Below, piece after piece: positions 1 through 8,273 of a DNA stretch of 34,180 nt; position 1 is the first letter of the stretch; the number at the start of each line of letters is the position of its first letter. Location of the stretch: the NCBI GenBank assembly GCA_016219285.1, contig JACRNJ010000077.1, positions 1 to 34,180 on the forward strand, in the 5' to 3' direction. The translations under genes were made by a program, and so were the position numbers. Under the pieces are notes generated by a model, which was not told the origin of the DNA, did not search any database, and saw only the letters and a program-made list of their open reading frames with translations. The stretch is from Deltaproteobacteria bacterium (lineage in GTDB: Bacteria; Desulfobacterota; GWC2-55-46; UBA9637).

Positions 1-48
1 TGAAAATATCTGTAGAATCTGTCCAAAGATACTGCTAAACTTATTCAT
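1..48 (-). mobile_element. IS4-family transposase, N-terminal start only (runs off the left edge)
   Basis: Sixteen codons are visible, reading MNKFSSIFGQILQIFS, from an ATG at 48-46. This matches the opening of IS4-group transposases with an N-terminal DUF4372 domain (MNKF..FGQ). A strong GGAGG Shine-Dalgarno sits just upstream (about 55-60). The DDE catalytic domain lies outside the window, so integrity cannot be judged. Confidence 0.7.
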
Positions 49-49
49 G

Positions 50-109
50 GGAAGCCTCCTCTCAGGTTTTTTGTTTCTACTCAAGAATATCTTACCTGAT
101 GAGGCTTCC
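50..109. repeat. Inverted repeat in the leader of the IS4-type transposase
   Basis: GGAAGCCTC (50-58, extending to AGGT at 67) is the reverse complement of GAGGCTTCC (101-109, preceded by ACCTG from 94). The hairpin would enclose the transposase ribosome binding site. It may be the element's end or a translation control; no second IS end is visible to decide. Confidence 0.5.
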
Positions 110-222
110 TTTTAAAAACTTATTTTGGACAGATGTGGTTACAAGCCTGCTCCTGCAAAAGTATTTATAATGTCAGGATAATCATGTGAAGACATCATTC
201 ATTCTTTTTTCTGCAAACAAAA

Positions 223-257
223 AAACCCTGCCTACCGATAAAGGATAAACAGGGTTT
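223..257 (-). terminator. Intrinsic terminator after the FlgT-like gene
   Basis: Arms AAACCCTG (223-230) and CAGGGTTT (250-257) form an 8-bp stem. On the minus strand the stem is followed by a run of seven T. It lies about 100 bases beyond the stop of the 353-1498 gene and closes that two-gene operon. Confidence 0.8.
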
Positions 258-352
258 CAATGAACTTCTAATCAGGCAGTTATCTTTTCAATTGTGCTGT
301 GATAACCATCAAAAAACAAGATCCAATTTCTTTTCCTACTATTTTCCTATTT

Positions 353-1498
353 TCATTTTTTGTTCTTTTTAACTACCTCTAATTCTAATCTCCCGGCAGA
401 AAAATCGGTTACCTCTATATTAAATCCTTTAAAATCTTTCTGAGCCAATTCGTCCGCAAAGGTCTGGGCATCGCCTTTAAGGTCAATTTCTATAACCCCA
501 CGGTTCCCGGTGTATGATCTTTGGTGAATTCCCTTCACCCCTCTGAAAGATGAGGTTAAGGCTGACTTGAACTGTGAAAACTGCGAATAGCTGATTCCGT
601 TTATAACCAACTCGATACTATTGGTATTTGTAACATCGCTGCTCCACTTGGCAAGGATCTGTTCTGTCATATAGTCGGCCAGTTCTCCGCCAGCTTTTTG
701 GAGCGCCTTTTTCCCGGCAATGGCCTCTGTTATATCAAGACCGCTTGCATGTTTACCGTCAGCAACAAGTATTTCTCCGGTATCCGTTTTGACAGCCCTT
801 GCTTCTACCCTTGCCCGACATGACATCATACCACCAAGGCCGCCGCCAGCAGATTCACTGAATGCCTCACCGATGATTACCACTTCTGCGCCATATTGCA
901 GACCTATTTTGATCGCAAGGCTTGTATCTCCTTTTATGGCGGCACTCACCTGGTCATTATACCTGATCTTTGCCACTTGTGATTGATCCACTACCTTGAA
1001 CCCCTTTTCCAGAAGTCTTTTAATGATCTCCGTTTCTCCAGCCGGGTCGGGAATTCTCTTCATTAAGTGCTGCTCAGGAATAATCACCATGACTCTCGGC
1101 TTGTGCTTTCGCACCATCAACAGACCGATGCCGGCAAGGTCATCTTGTAGCTTGCCGGAAGCAATGCGGGCCTCTACTGTTACTTTGAAAAGGCTGCCGT
1201 CGTTGGATTCCCAAATAAGGTCATACTTTTGTACATAACCTTTGGATCGGGCAATTATCTCATCATTAATGAGTATTGCATTTTTAACAACGGTCTCCGA
1301 CTGGATAAATGTCCCGACGGCCTGCTCCACTGCCTTGCGAAGGGCATCCTCTATGGCAGTATCTCTTGCCCACCCTTTTCCGCCATCCGATATATCCCCA
1401 ACTCCATCGGCTTTTACAATAATAGCATCCTGCCCGGATACCACTCCGGGCAGGATGAACAAGGAAAAAAGAATAAAATATACTTTTATAAAACCCAT
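353..1498 (-). CDS. Exported FlgT-like protein of unknown role
   Basis: 381 aa with a Sec signal peptide (MGFIKVYFILFSLFILPG, cleavage near residue 22). Residues about 25-125 look like the FlgT N-terminal domain: an ALRKAVEQAVG helix, then a GYVQKYDLI strand and VTVEARI. Residues 130-260 resemble the FlgT middle domain or LPP20-like fold (RVMVIIPEQ, GAEVVIIGEAF). The last ~80 residues form an FlgT-like small alpha/beta domain. FlgT belongs to the Vibrio flagellar H ring, but no flagellar gene is near. This copy follows a CsgG-like lipoprotein by 11 bases, so the pair is probably an outer-membrane or periplasmic module unrelated to flagella. An AAAGGT ribosome site precedes the ATG. Confidence 0.6.
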   Translation of the reverse strand: MGFIKVYFILFSLFILPGVVSGQDAIIVKADGVGDISDGGKGWARDTAIEDALRKAVEQAVGTFIQSETVVKNAILINDEIIARSKGYVQKYDLIWESNDGSLFKVTVEARIASGKLQDDLAGIGLLMVRKHKPRVMVIIPEQHLMKRIPDPAGETEIIKRLLEKGFKVVDQSQVAKIRYNDQVSAAIKGDTSLAIKIGLQYGAEVVIIGEAFSESAGGGLGGMMSCRARVEARAVKTDTGEILVADGKHASGLDITEAIAGKKALQKAGGELADYMTEQILAKWSSDVTNTNSIELVINGISYSQFSQFKSALTSSFRGVKGIHQRSYTGNRGVIEIDLKGDAQTFADELAQKDFKGFNIEVTDFSAGRLELEVVKKNKK

Positions 1499-1509
1499 GC
1501 AAATTACCT

Positions 1510-2469
1510 TTATTTAGCTATCACCCCTTGTTCTTCCAACTTCTTTCTTTCCGCAGCTAAAAGTCTGGTATTGGCAATCTCATTCATACATTCATCGCAT
1601 GGCTTTATCTTATTTGCCTCATTAAATGCCGCTTCTGCCTCTTTGAACATAGAGGTGTATTCGTAGGCAAGGCCTAAGTTGAACCAAGCACCCGCATGAG
1701 CCGGATTTTTCTGTGTGGCTGTCTTAAAGTTCTCCAATGCCTCATTCCACATCCCCTTTTTGGCATAATTAACCCCCTGCGCCATTTCCGGAACTTTGGA
1801 ATCATTTTCTGCAAAGGTGACACTTACATACTCGGTATATGGACTGATCATCTTCATGAACGCCGCTATAGTTCCATTTCTTGCGGTATCCTTTATTGCG
1901 TCTCCATTCGGCGACTCCGGCCAGCGGTTATCAGCACTGTTATAGTCTGTTGCCTCTTTTGATATTGTCTTCGCAGCAAGTATCTTGCCTGTTTGCATAC
2001 CGACAACCTTGAAGGTAACAGTTATTTTGGCAGTCCCTGTTACATAATGTGCTTTATGATACCCACCATCCTTATCTGTCCATGGAATGCCAACAGTCTT
2101 CTTTTCCTCGTATTTGCATAGCGAAACGTTGCCAAAGACAAGGGAGGCAGCACCTACTAACTCACCCATCTTTGCCGCGGTCTTTTCATCCACTGCTCCA
2201 CCGAGAGTCAAGTTGTGCTCTTTCATTATCTTGTCGAGGTTTGCCCTGTCAAGTACATCAAATTTACCGGATTCAAACAGTTTGCTTGTCAAGAGATCAT
2301 ACATCTCCTGTCCGCAATTACCGGAAATCTCTCCTATTGCAATCTTGTTGATTCCACGCAGGTTAATCTCTGCCGGCCGGGTTACAGGCACCCGCATAGA
2401 AGGGGCACACCCAGATACAATTACGCCTATAACCAAGATACAAACCAAATACAGTTTCTGCTTCTTCAT
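1510..2469 (-). CDS. CsgG-like lipoprotein with C-terminal TPR repeats
   Basis: 319 aa from the ATG at 2469, chosen because AAGGAGGT lies 5 bases upstream and it gives a textbook lipoprotein signal (MKKQK, hydrophobic stretch, VSGC lipobox). Residues about 35-200 match the CsgG / penicillin-binding-protein activator fold: KIAIGEISG, then a LFESGKFDVLDRANLDKI segment. Residues about 225-300 hold TPR helices (WNEALENF, AWFNLGLAYE, EAEAAFNEA). A second in-frame ATG at 2502 with its own GGAGGG would add 11 residues (MKHKKINKEVI). The downstream neighbour is the FlgT-like protein. CsgG relatives build outer-membrane pores or sense envelope state; which applies here is unknown. Confidence 0.7.
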   Translation of the reverse strand: MKKQKLYLVCILVIGVIVSGCAPSMRVPVTRPAEINLRGINKIAIGEISGNCGQEMYDLLTSKLFESGKFDVLDRANLDKIMKEHNLTLGGAVDEKTAAKMGELVGAASLVFGNVSLCKYEEKKTVGIPWTDKDGGYHKAHYVTGTAKITVTFKVVGMQTGKILAAKTISKEATDYNSADNRWPESPNGDAIKDTARNGTIAAFMKMISPYTEYVSVTFAENDSKVPEMAQGVNYAKKGMWNEALENFKTATQKNPAHAGAWFNLGLAYEYTSMFKEAEAAFNEANKIKPCDECMNEIANTRLLAAERKKLEEQGVIAK

Positions 2470-2579
2470 AATGACCTCCTTATTGATTTTTTTGTGTTTC
2501 ATGGTATTCCCTCCTTTTGAAAAGTTTAAAGTATATTTAAATTGGTGGTATAAACGTTGCATATCCCGCCAAAACAAAA

Positions 2580-2604
2580 AAGGCAGACCTTTTTGGTCTG
2601 CCTT
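2580..2604 (-). terminator. Bidirectional intrinsic terminator
   Basis: AAGGCAGACC (2580-2589), a TTTTT loop and GGTCTGCCTT (2595-2604) form a perfect 10-bp stem with A/T runs on both sides. On the minus strand it ends in TTTTTTG. It separates the coiled-coil gene (2738-3031) from the CsgG-like operon. Confidence 0.8.
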
Positions 2605-2646
2605 TTTAAATTTATACAGTGAAAAAATATTCAGGACGGTTAAAAA

Positions 2647-2686
2647 ATGAATGAATGAATGAATGAATGAATGAATGAATGAATGA
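2647..2686. repeat. Tetranucleotide tract (ATGA)10
   Basis: Ten perfect ATGA units. The tract is intergenic, between the terminator at 2580-2604 and the stop of the coiled-coil gene at 2738, so it does not shift any reading frame I can identify. It is the only 4-bp tract among a set of mostly 7-bp arrays. Confidence 0.9.
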
Positions 2687-2712
2687 GCAAGATATGTGCC
2701 ATAGTTCTTGGT

Positions 2713-2730
2713 TCAAGGCTAAAGCCTTGA
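2713..2730. repeat. Perfect 8-bp hairpin after the coiled-coil gene
   Basis: TCAAGGCT-AA-AGCCTTGA. It starts 8 bases past the stop codon on the minus strand and lacks a T run, so it is more likely a small palindromic repeat or 3'-end stabiliser than a terminator. Confidence 0.6.
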
Positions 2731-2737
2731 GTTACTT

Positions 2738-3031
2738 TTATCCTTTAGCTTTTATCTGCTTTACCTCTCTTGATGTATCCAGCAATGCGTCGCCAAGGGC
2801 ATTGACGGTAGATTTGACATCGGACATATCGGCTTTGAGGACGGCAACATCCTCTTTGAGAACAGTGACATCTGTTTTGAGTTCAGAGACATCAGCCTTG
2901 AGAATGGAGACATCGGTTTCAAGCCTGTCAATTTTCTGTCCAAGATTTGTCTCAACCTGATCCAGACGCTTTTTAAGACCGCCAATATCCGCCTTGATGT
3001 CTAATAAGATATTTATAACCCGTTCTTCCAT
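2738..3031 (-). CDS. Small coiled-coil protein
   Basis: 97 aa from the ATG at 3031, preceded by AAGAGG; upstream in-frame codons lie over the promoter. Nearly the whole chain (residues 8-95) is a heptad coiled coil with a recurring LKxDVxxLKxDV pattern (VSELKTDV, VTVLKEDV, VAVLKADM). The DNA under it repeats imperfectly every 21 bases. There is no signal peptide or membrane segment. Similar tropomyosin-like small proteins are common and functionally undefined. It is monocistronic: its own promoter in front and a terminator behind. Confidence 0.6.
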   Translation of the reverse strand: MEERVINILLDIKADIGGLKKRLDQVETNLGQKIDRLETDVSILKADVSELKTDVTVLKEDVAVLKADMSDVKSTVNALGDALLDTSREVKQIKAKG

Positions 3032-3038
3032 ACAACCT

Positions 3039-3067
3039 CTTATAATATTATAACTAAACCATGTCAA
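3039..3067 (-). promoter_or_regulatory. Sigma70-type promoter for the coiled-coil gene
   Basis: On the minus strand, TTGACA (3067-3062), 17 bases, then TATAAG (3044-3039). The predicted start point falls almost on the ATG at 3031, so the message would be leaderless or nearly so, which lowers confidence. An alternative TATAAT lies within the spacer. Confidence 0.4.
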
Positions 3068-3099
3068 GAAAAATTTGTCTAATTTTACTCTTCCTCATC

Positions 3100-4689
3100 T
3101 TATTTTTTCTGCCTCCTGCGGGTCAATATGCCTATGCCTGTAATAAGGACAAGGGACGGCATAATAATAACAGGAAGCCAGAAGATAAGCCTGCCCTGGC
3201 TGGCACTTAGTATCACCGGAGTGGCATCCGGTTCTTTCTTTCTGATGGAAATCATGTCAGCCTCTTCTGCAAGCCAGTTTGCCGCATTAAGAAAGAAGTC
3301 TTTATTGCCTGCAAGATTTATATTTGTATTATTTACAAAATCTGAATCACCGAAAACAACTATCTTGGCGTATATCTTTTTGTTTTCAACATCTTTTCCC
3401 TGCTTACTGCCTGCAGGGACAAGATTATGCTCACTATGCCCACCATGTTCACTCTCGCCTACCTCAACTGCAGTAACCGCGGCAATTGAAACAGGCCCTT
3501 TTTTATCCTTTCCATCATTGTATTCGGCCTTCCCCTCTTCAAGCGCCTTTTTATTGGTCTCCGCCCAGCTCGCCTCGCCGGTTTTTGCCAATTGATATCT
3601 GCCTTTTGTAGGGTCGTTGTCTACCTCCACCGACCTTGTGAGGGGGAAGAAAGTTGCCACATTAAATTCCTTTGTTATGGGATGGTCTTTGTCATATTCT
3701 GTAACAACAGGTGTCAGATAGTTGGCGCCAAAGACCTGAGAAAGCTTGTCAATTATTATGTCATCCCCTATCTTAAACCCATAATCTTTCAGATAAGAAA
3801 CAAGGCTGGGGACGGTTCCGGGGTCAAGCATAAATAACACCTTGCCGCCGCCATTGATATATGCAGTCAGCTTTTTAATTTCATCAGGCAAAAGTTCTTT
3901 TTTGGGACCGCTAATCACAAAGACAGCCGCGTCATCAGGAATCTTTTCTATAGTTAATAATACAACTTCTTTTACAAGGTAATTCTCCTTTTCAAGCGCC
4001 TCTCTTACAGCCTTGTAACCGCTGTTCTGCATGTCCAGTATATTGTTTTCTCCATGACCTTTTAGGAAGTAGATGGTTTTTACCTCATCCCTGGAAACCT
4101 TTAATATGGCATTAGTAAGTTTTTCTTCGCTCTCATAACCAACCACCTCTTCTTTATTTCCGCTTTTTATGAGCGTTGTTCTGTAGGATGTTACATTATA
4201 TTTTACAGCAAGACTTGGGTTTTTATCCGGATCTATAAATTGATACGCAAAACGGGAAGAATTATGTTTGTATTCTGACAAAAGGTCCTGCATAGTCTGC
4301 CTTGTCCTCTCATCGCCTCTGTAAAACGCAACTGCCTCAATATCCTTTTTAAGAGCACCTAATAGTTTCAGCGTTTGATTAGAAAGTGTATAACGTTTTG
4401 CCACTGTCATATCCCATTTAGACTTGTATTTGATTGACATAAATACAGTGAAAATGATCAGCGCCACAAATACCCCTGTCATCAGGACAGTATTCGCCCC
4501 ATATTTGGCAGACCTTCCAGACAGGATATTTTTTATATCAGAAAAACTTACATAAAAGAAAAATAACAGACACAAGAGACCTGCCCATATAAGGACTAGC
4601 ATATATGTTTGCATGGCACCTATAATGGCCCAGGAAACCACTCCCACTGCCAACATTAAAAGCCCTAAAATTGGTATAAATCTCTTCAT
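3100..4689 (-). CDS. GldG-like ABC-system auxiliary membrane protein
   Basis: 529 aa. Three membrane segments at the N-terminus (about 5-24, 29-48, 67-85), a large extracytoplasmic domain (about 95-470) and one C-terminal segment (about 505-524) before RRRQKK. The layout and motifs (KRYTLSNQTLKLL, FYRGDERTR, FLKGHGENN, LFMLDPG, VFGDSDFVNN) are those of the GldG / ABC-2 auxiliary family. It follows the permease and ATPase genes in the same direction, as in gldA-gldF-gldG clusters. A His-rich loop (ESEHGGHSEHNL, near residue 415) is unusual and could bind metal. Substrate is unknown; gliding is not implied. Confidence 0.75.
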   Translation of the reverse strand: MKRFIPILGLLMLAVGVVSWAIIGAMQTYMLVLIWAGLLCLLFFFYVSFSDIKNILSGRSAKYGANTVLMTGVFVALIIFTVFMSIKYKSKWDMTVAKRYTLSNQTLKLLGALKKDIEAVAFYRGDERTRQTMQDLLSEYKHNSSRFAYQFIDPDKNPSLAVKYNVTSYRTTLIKSGNKEEVVGYESEEKLTNAILKVSRDEVKTIYFLKGHGENNILDMQNSGYKAVREALEKENYLVKEVVLLTIEKIPDDAAVFVISGPKKELLPDEIKKLTAYINGGGKVLFMLDPGTVPSLVSYLKDYGFKIGDDIIIDKLSQVFGANYLTPVVTEYDKDHPITKEFNVATFFPLTRSVEVDNDPTKGRYQLAKTGEASWAETNKKALEEGKAEYNDGKDKKGPVSIAAVTAVEVGESEHGGHSEHNLVPAGSKQGKDVENKKIYAKIVVFGDSDFVNNTNINLAGNKDFFLNAANWLAEEADMISIRKKEPDATPVILSASQGRLIFWLPVIIMPSLVLITGIGILTRRRQKK

Positions 4690-4735
4690 AGTTTTTTATT
4701 TTCTCCTAACCCCTATTTCCTAACCCCTGTCTTTA

Positions 4736-5515
4736 TTATCCCCTCCACTTCTTTGACTCAAGTATCCTTAATGTCAAAAACAGGAAAAGGCTTATAAATA
4801 TTAAATAATAAACAATATCTTCTGTGCCTATCACGCCTTTGGCAAAACCCTCCAGATGTGCTGTCAAAGATATATATGACAAGATATCTCCGAAAATCTG
4901 GCCTGCAAGCGAGGCGGAAAAACCAATCATCCAGAAAAGGAGCAGCAGGCCAAAGGCTACTGTGGCGGCTATTATTTGATTTTCTGTCAAAGAAGATGCA
5001 AATACTCCAAGGCTTACGAACGAGGCGCCCACAAGGAACAAACCTATATAGCCTGTTATTATCGGGCCTGTCTCAGGCTGGCCAAATGCTATCAGCAAGA
5101 TAGGGTAGATAGCGGTCAATGCAATCATTATCATAAACACAGCCATACAGGAAAAAAACTTGCCCAAAAGCACCTCCATATCAGTAATCGGATAGGTAAG
5201 AAGAAGCTCTATGGTGCCGGACTTCTTTTCCTCTGAAAATAGCCTCATGGTCAGAAGCGGCATCATGAGAAGGAGTATAACGCTGATATTTCCAAAGAGC
5301 GGCCTTACAACGCTCTCCGTTATATTGAGCAGGCCAACCTGTTTTGCCAGCATAGGATTTATTGTCGCTTGAAAACTTATGGTGGAAAATAATGCAAAGC
5401 TGCTGTAGAAAAAATACCCTGCAAGTATAAGGAACATTGTAATGACCACATACGCCACAGGGGATGCAAAGTATGATTTAAATTCTTTTTTGAAGATAAG
5501 ATAAAAATTGCGCAT
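4736..5515 (-). CDS. ABC-2 type permease (GldF-like)
   Basis: 259 aa from the ATG at 5515, with GGGAGG five bases upstream. Six hydrophobic segments. The N-terminal FKKEFKSYFASPVAY and the loop RLFSEEKKSGTIELLLTYPI are signatures of the ABC-2/GldF permease family. It lies between the ATPase (5665-6600) and the GldG-like gene. NosY is a permease of similar size, so a link to the NosZ-like cluster is conceivable, but the GldG partner argues for the general Gld-type module. Confidence 0.8.
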   Translation of the reverse strand: MRNFYLIFKKEFKSYFASPVAYVVITMFLILAGYFFYSSFALFSTISFQATINPMLAKQVGLLNITESVVRPLFGNISVILLLMMPLLTMRLFSEEKKSGTIELLLTYPITDMEVLLGKFFSCMAVFMIMIALTAIYPILLIAFGQPETGPIITGYIGLFLVGASFVSLGVFASSLTENQIIAATVAFGLLLLFWMIGFSASLAGQIFGDILSYISLTAHLEGFAKGVIGTEDIVYYLIFISLFLFLTLRILESKKWRG

Positions 5516-5531
5516 CAAAACCTCCCGGAAA

Positions 5532-5603
5532 AAATTTACGATTGTAGATTTACGATTTCAGATTTTAAAGATTTTAAATCGTAATTCGTAAATCGTAAAT
5601 TCA
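5532..5603. repeat. AT-rich heptamer palindrome between permease and ATPase genes
   Basis: The left half carries ATTTACGATT-type units and the right half AAATCGT/AATTCGT units, so the whole island folds on itself. It is the same family as the islands in tilS, folC, ccmH-like and tlpA-like genes, here in a 149-base intercistronic gap. Confidence 0.85.
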
Positions 5604-5664
5604 CAGTATTTCCAAAAAGACAGGTAACAGGTTGTATGTGATGGGTGATAGGAAAAACTATAGC

Positions 5665-6600
5665 CTATTCCTTGGTTACCAACTTCACAAATATATCTTC
5701 CAGGCTCATCTCGTGAGGCTTAAGCTCAAGGAGCGCCCACCCTTTATTTACAATACAAGGGGCTATCTCTTTTCTTATATCTCTCCCTTTTATTGACTCA
5801 ACTATATATTCGCCAATCCCGCTGGCAGAGGCGTCTTTCTTTATAACCTTTTCAACACCTTGAATCGCTTCAAGCTCTTTTATAACATATTGGGGCGGAC
5901 CATCAATCTTTACTGAAAAACGGTTTGCGCCATGAATAGTTGATGTCAGGTTTTGCGGAGTGTCTACTGCCACCACCCTGCCGTCATTTATAATAACAAC
6001 CCTCTGACAGGTCATGCTGACTTCAGGAAGTATGTGGGTTGAAAGGATTACCGTCCGCCGTCCTGCAAGGTTTTTTATCAGCTTTCTTATCTCTATAATC
6101 TGTTTAGGGTCAAGGCCGATGGTTGGTTCATCCAATATTAAAACCTCCGGGTCGTTGACCAATGCCTGGGCAAGCCCAACCCTCTGGCGATAGCCCTTTG
6201 AAAGCTCTCCAATAAATTTATACGAGACATCCGTGAGAACGCATTCATGCATTACCTTGTCAACAGTTGCCTTAATATTTTTACTACCGACCCCTTTGAT
6301 ACCGGCAGCAAATGCAAGATAGTCTTCAACGGTCATATCCTTGTAAAGCGGAACATTCTCCGGCAAATAACCTATCCTTTTCTTTACTTCGAGGGGCTCT
6401 TCAAACACATCAAAACCGGCTACTCTTGCCTTGCCGTTTGTGGGAGGAAAGAAGCAGGTAAGTATACGCATGGTTGTAGTTTTTCCAGCGCCATTCGGGC
6501 CGAGAAAGCCAAGGATCTCACCCTTATTTACCGAAAAGGTTATCCCTTTTAATGCATGATAATTGCCATAATATTTAGTAAGGCCTTCAACTTCTATCAT
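5665..6600 (-). CDS. ABC transporter ATPase (GldA-like)
   Basis: 311 aa from the ATG at 6600, behind GAGGTGG; a longer reading to 6651 lacks homology. Walker A GPNGAGKT (34-41), signature LSKGYRQR (133-140), Walker B VLILDE (153-158) followed by PTIGLDP, and the switch His in ILSTH. The C-terminal ~90 residues form the accessory domain typical of ABC-2 export ATPases (GldA, CcmA, NosF, drug exporters). It energises the permease at 4736-5515. The sequence alone does not separate GldA-like from NosF-like use. Confidence 0.85.
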   Translation of the reverse strand: MIEVEGLTKYYGNYHALKGITFSVNKGEILGFLGPNGAGKTTTMRILTCFFPPTNGKARVAGFDVFEEPLEVKKRIGYLPENVPLYKDMTVEDYLAFAAGIKGVGSKNIKATVDKVMHECVLTDVSYKFIGELSKGYRQRVGLAQALVNDPEVLILDEPTIGLDPKQIIEIRKLIKNLAGRRTVILSTHILPEVSMTCQRVVIINDGRVVAVDTPQNLTSTIHGANRFSVKIDGPPQYVIKELEAIQGVEKVIKKDASASGIGEYIVESIKGRDIRKEIAPCIVNKGWALLELKPHEMSLEDIFVKLVTKE

Positions 6601-6700
6601 TATTGCCACCTCTAAAAAGTTAAGGCTAGGGTTGAAGCTAAAAAACTCCATTCATCTTGTCTTCTCTTAACCTTAACCTCAACCTATCTTTCTGCCCTAT

Positions 6701-7204
6701 CTACTTCATCGGCTTCATTATAGTTAAATCTGAGCCTGCAGCGCTTTTACCCTTTAATGCAACCTCTATCCCACGCTCTTTTACAGGGGTATTCATAAGT
6801 TTAATCAGAGCGGCATCGTTATCCAATAACTTTGCCAAGTCTTGTTTTCGCCATGAGTCTTCCCAATTACCCACAAGTGCATTCCAGACCTGGGCAATTG
6901 CTACTGCCTCACCATCCTTTATCTCTCCAATACCACCATATTTGTCTCTATCTTTTGATATCAATGTCCGCATATTATGCACCACTACAACAAATGGCGG
7001 ACCGCATCTCATACAGTATTTTGCAGTTTTATCTATACTGTGGCACTGAACGCATTTTTTATGCGCCAGTTCCACTGCCTCATCAGCGCTATATTTTATA
7101 TAACCCTCTGCCTTAAGCAGTCTTACAGCATCCTTGCCTAAGATAACTACAGCAGCCAAAAATAAACCGGCAATAATAAGTATAACTATTATGGCTTTAT
7201 TCAT
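6701..7204 (-). CDS. Membrane-anchored monoheme cytochrome c
   Basis: 167 aa from the ATG at 7204. An uncleaved-looking N-terminal membrane helix (IIVILIIAGLFLAAVVILG) is followed by one heme site, CVQCHS, near residue 50, and a second CxxC (CMRCG) without His. There is no obvious ribosome site and the start lies only 17 bases past a strong terminator hairpin (7221-7253), so expression may depend on read-through. It is the last cytochrome of the 6.7-9.4 kb group. Its specific partner is unknown. Confidence 0.65.
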   Translation of the reverse strand: MNKAIIVILIIAGLFLAAVVILGKDAVRLLKAEGYIKYSADEAVELAHKKCVQCHSIDKTAKYCMRCGPPFVVVVHNMRTLISKDRDKYGGIGEIKDGEAVAIAQVWNALVGNWEDSWRKQDLAKLLDNDAALIKLMNTPVKERGIEVALKGKSAAGSDLTIMKPMK

Positions 7205-7220
7205 AAAAATGTAAAAAACA

Positions 7221-7253
7221 CAGGGCACGACTATTCTAACCAATCGTGCCCTG
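7221..7253 (-). terminator. Intrinsic terminator between cytochrome genes
   Basis: On the minus strand CAGGGCACGA, a 13-base loop, TCGTGCCCTG, then TGTTTTTTACATTTTT. The stem is a perfect 10 bp. It follows the 7276-8205 gene and stands directly before the start of the 6701-7204 cytochrome gene. Confidence 0.88.
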
Positions 7254-7275
7254 ATAAATTACAATTAATCCTAAC

Positions 7276-8205
7276 TTATTTCATTGCCTTGGCTTCGTCT
7301 GCTGCTACCTTTCTAAGACCACCTTCCACAAAACCAGTGCCCTTCAGGTCTCCACCACGGCCAGCTAAAGATGCCTCGAGAAGCTCCTGCACCTCTTTAA
7401 ACTCCGCATTATGAGCAGCATTCAAAGGTGTTACAGCATTTGCCGCTGATTTAGGGTCAAAAGAAGATTTTGGGTTCAGATAGTCTGCTACGCTTGTTAT
7501 TGGCTTTACATCCGCATTTGCCCTTATCCACGCTATGACATTCCATATATCCTGGTCAAGCAGCAGATTGCCCCACGCCGGCATGGCCGGTGACAAATCT
7601 ACCGCTTCACCGCCGCCTTTGATTACCGTAAAAAGCTCCACATTGGTCTTTTTGTTCATGTATTCTGCGCCAGAGGTAAGCTTCCTCGGATATGGGTCAA
7701 GATATACTGCATTCGGTCCGTCACCATGAAGAAGCCAGCCATGACAGCCTACGCAATACACATAATACCACTGCTTTCCTTCATTTGGATTTGCCCCCGG
7801 AACAAGGCTTGTCTTAAAGCTGGGAGACCAGTTATTCGTCCACTGGTTATAAATCTGTTCCCCTGATGTGGGTTTTTTTACCCTGTCCCACATCTCTGTT
7901 TTGCCTGTGCCTTTTGAATAACCGCTTTCAACCTTAAAGGTCTTTGTGTCCGCCTTGGTGGTCCTCTTGCCAACACCTGTGAGATAGTCGAACGGAGCTA
8001 TCCCGTATGTGCTGCCCCCTGCGCCCCTCAGCATATCCATTGCCTCTTTATCAAAATTAGCAAGGGCCTTTTCCAAAGACTCCTTAGTCTGGGTAGGACA
8101 CTCGACCTTTTCACCCGCTGCCTTACATCTCTTCTCTGCTGCAATTGCTGCCGGAACCACGGCAAACAATGCTACTACCAACAACACTAACCATTTTGCA
8201 TTCAT
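7276..8205 (-). CDS. Exported monoheme cytochrome c with long flanking regions
   Basis: 309 aa from the ATG at 8205, which has GGAGGAGG 8 bases upstream (a GTG at 8214 lies within the ribosome-site region). Sec signal peptide MNAKWLVLLVVALFAVVPAAIAA. One heme site, CVGCHG, sits near residue 150, with a likely axial Met in PAMPAWG about 60 residues later. The ~130 residues before the heme and ~80 after it carry no heme motif and I do not recognise them. It lies in an operon with two other cytochromes behind the 9.4-kb promoter. Confidence 0.75.
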   Translation of the reverse strand: MNAKWLVLLVVALFAVVPAAIAAEKRCKAAGEKVECPTQTKESLEKALANFDKEAMDMLRGAGGSTYGIAPFDYLTGVGKRTTKADTKTFKVESGYSKGTGKTEMWDRVKKPTSGEQIYNQWTNNWSPSFKTSLVPGANPNEGKQWYYVYCVGCHGWLLHGDGPNAVYLDPYPRKLTSGAEYMNKKTNVELFTVIKGGGEAVDLSPAMPAWGNLLLDQDIWNVIAWIRANADVKPITSVADYLNPKSSFDPKSAANAVTPLNAAHNAEFKEVQELLEASLAGRGGDLKGTGFVEGGLRKVAADEAKAMK

Positions 8206-8273
8206 TTTTTTCACCTCCTCCTTTAATTTTAAGTAATTTACTAATTAAACCAACTAAATAAAATTGCAAAGAG

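Larger units (their letters stand above)
49..352. other. Intergenic stretch between the IS4-type transposase and the FlgT-like gene
   Basis: It holds the transposase leader hairpin and one intrinsic terminator (223-257). TTTGGACAGA (124-133) is the reverse complement of TCTGTCCAAA inside the transposase start (18-27), possibly by chance. I see no gene and no RNA in the rest. Confidence 0.5.

Noticed and set aside
353-1498. Flagellar gene flgT
   Set aside because: Only the fold resembles FlgT; no flagellar genes are nearby, so no symbol is given.
2679-2960. Plus-strand reading frame across the coiled-coil gene
   Set aside because: It is antisense to a clear coiled-coil gene, begins in the ATGA tract, and has no protein-like features.
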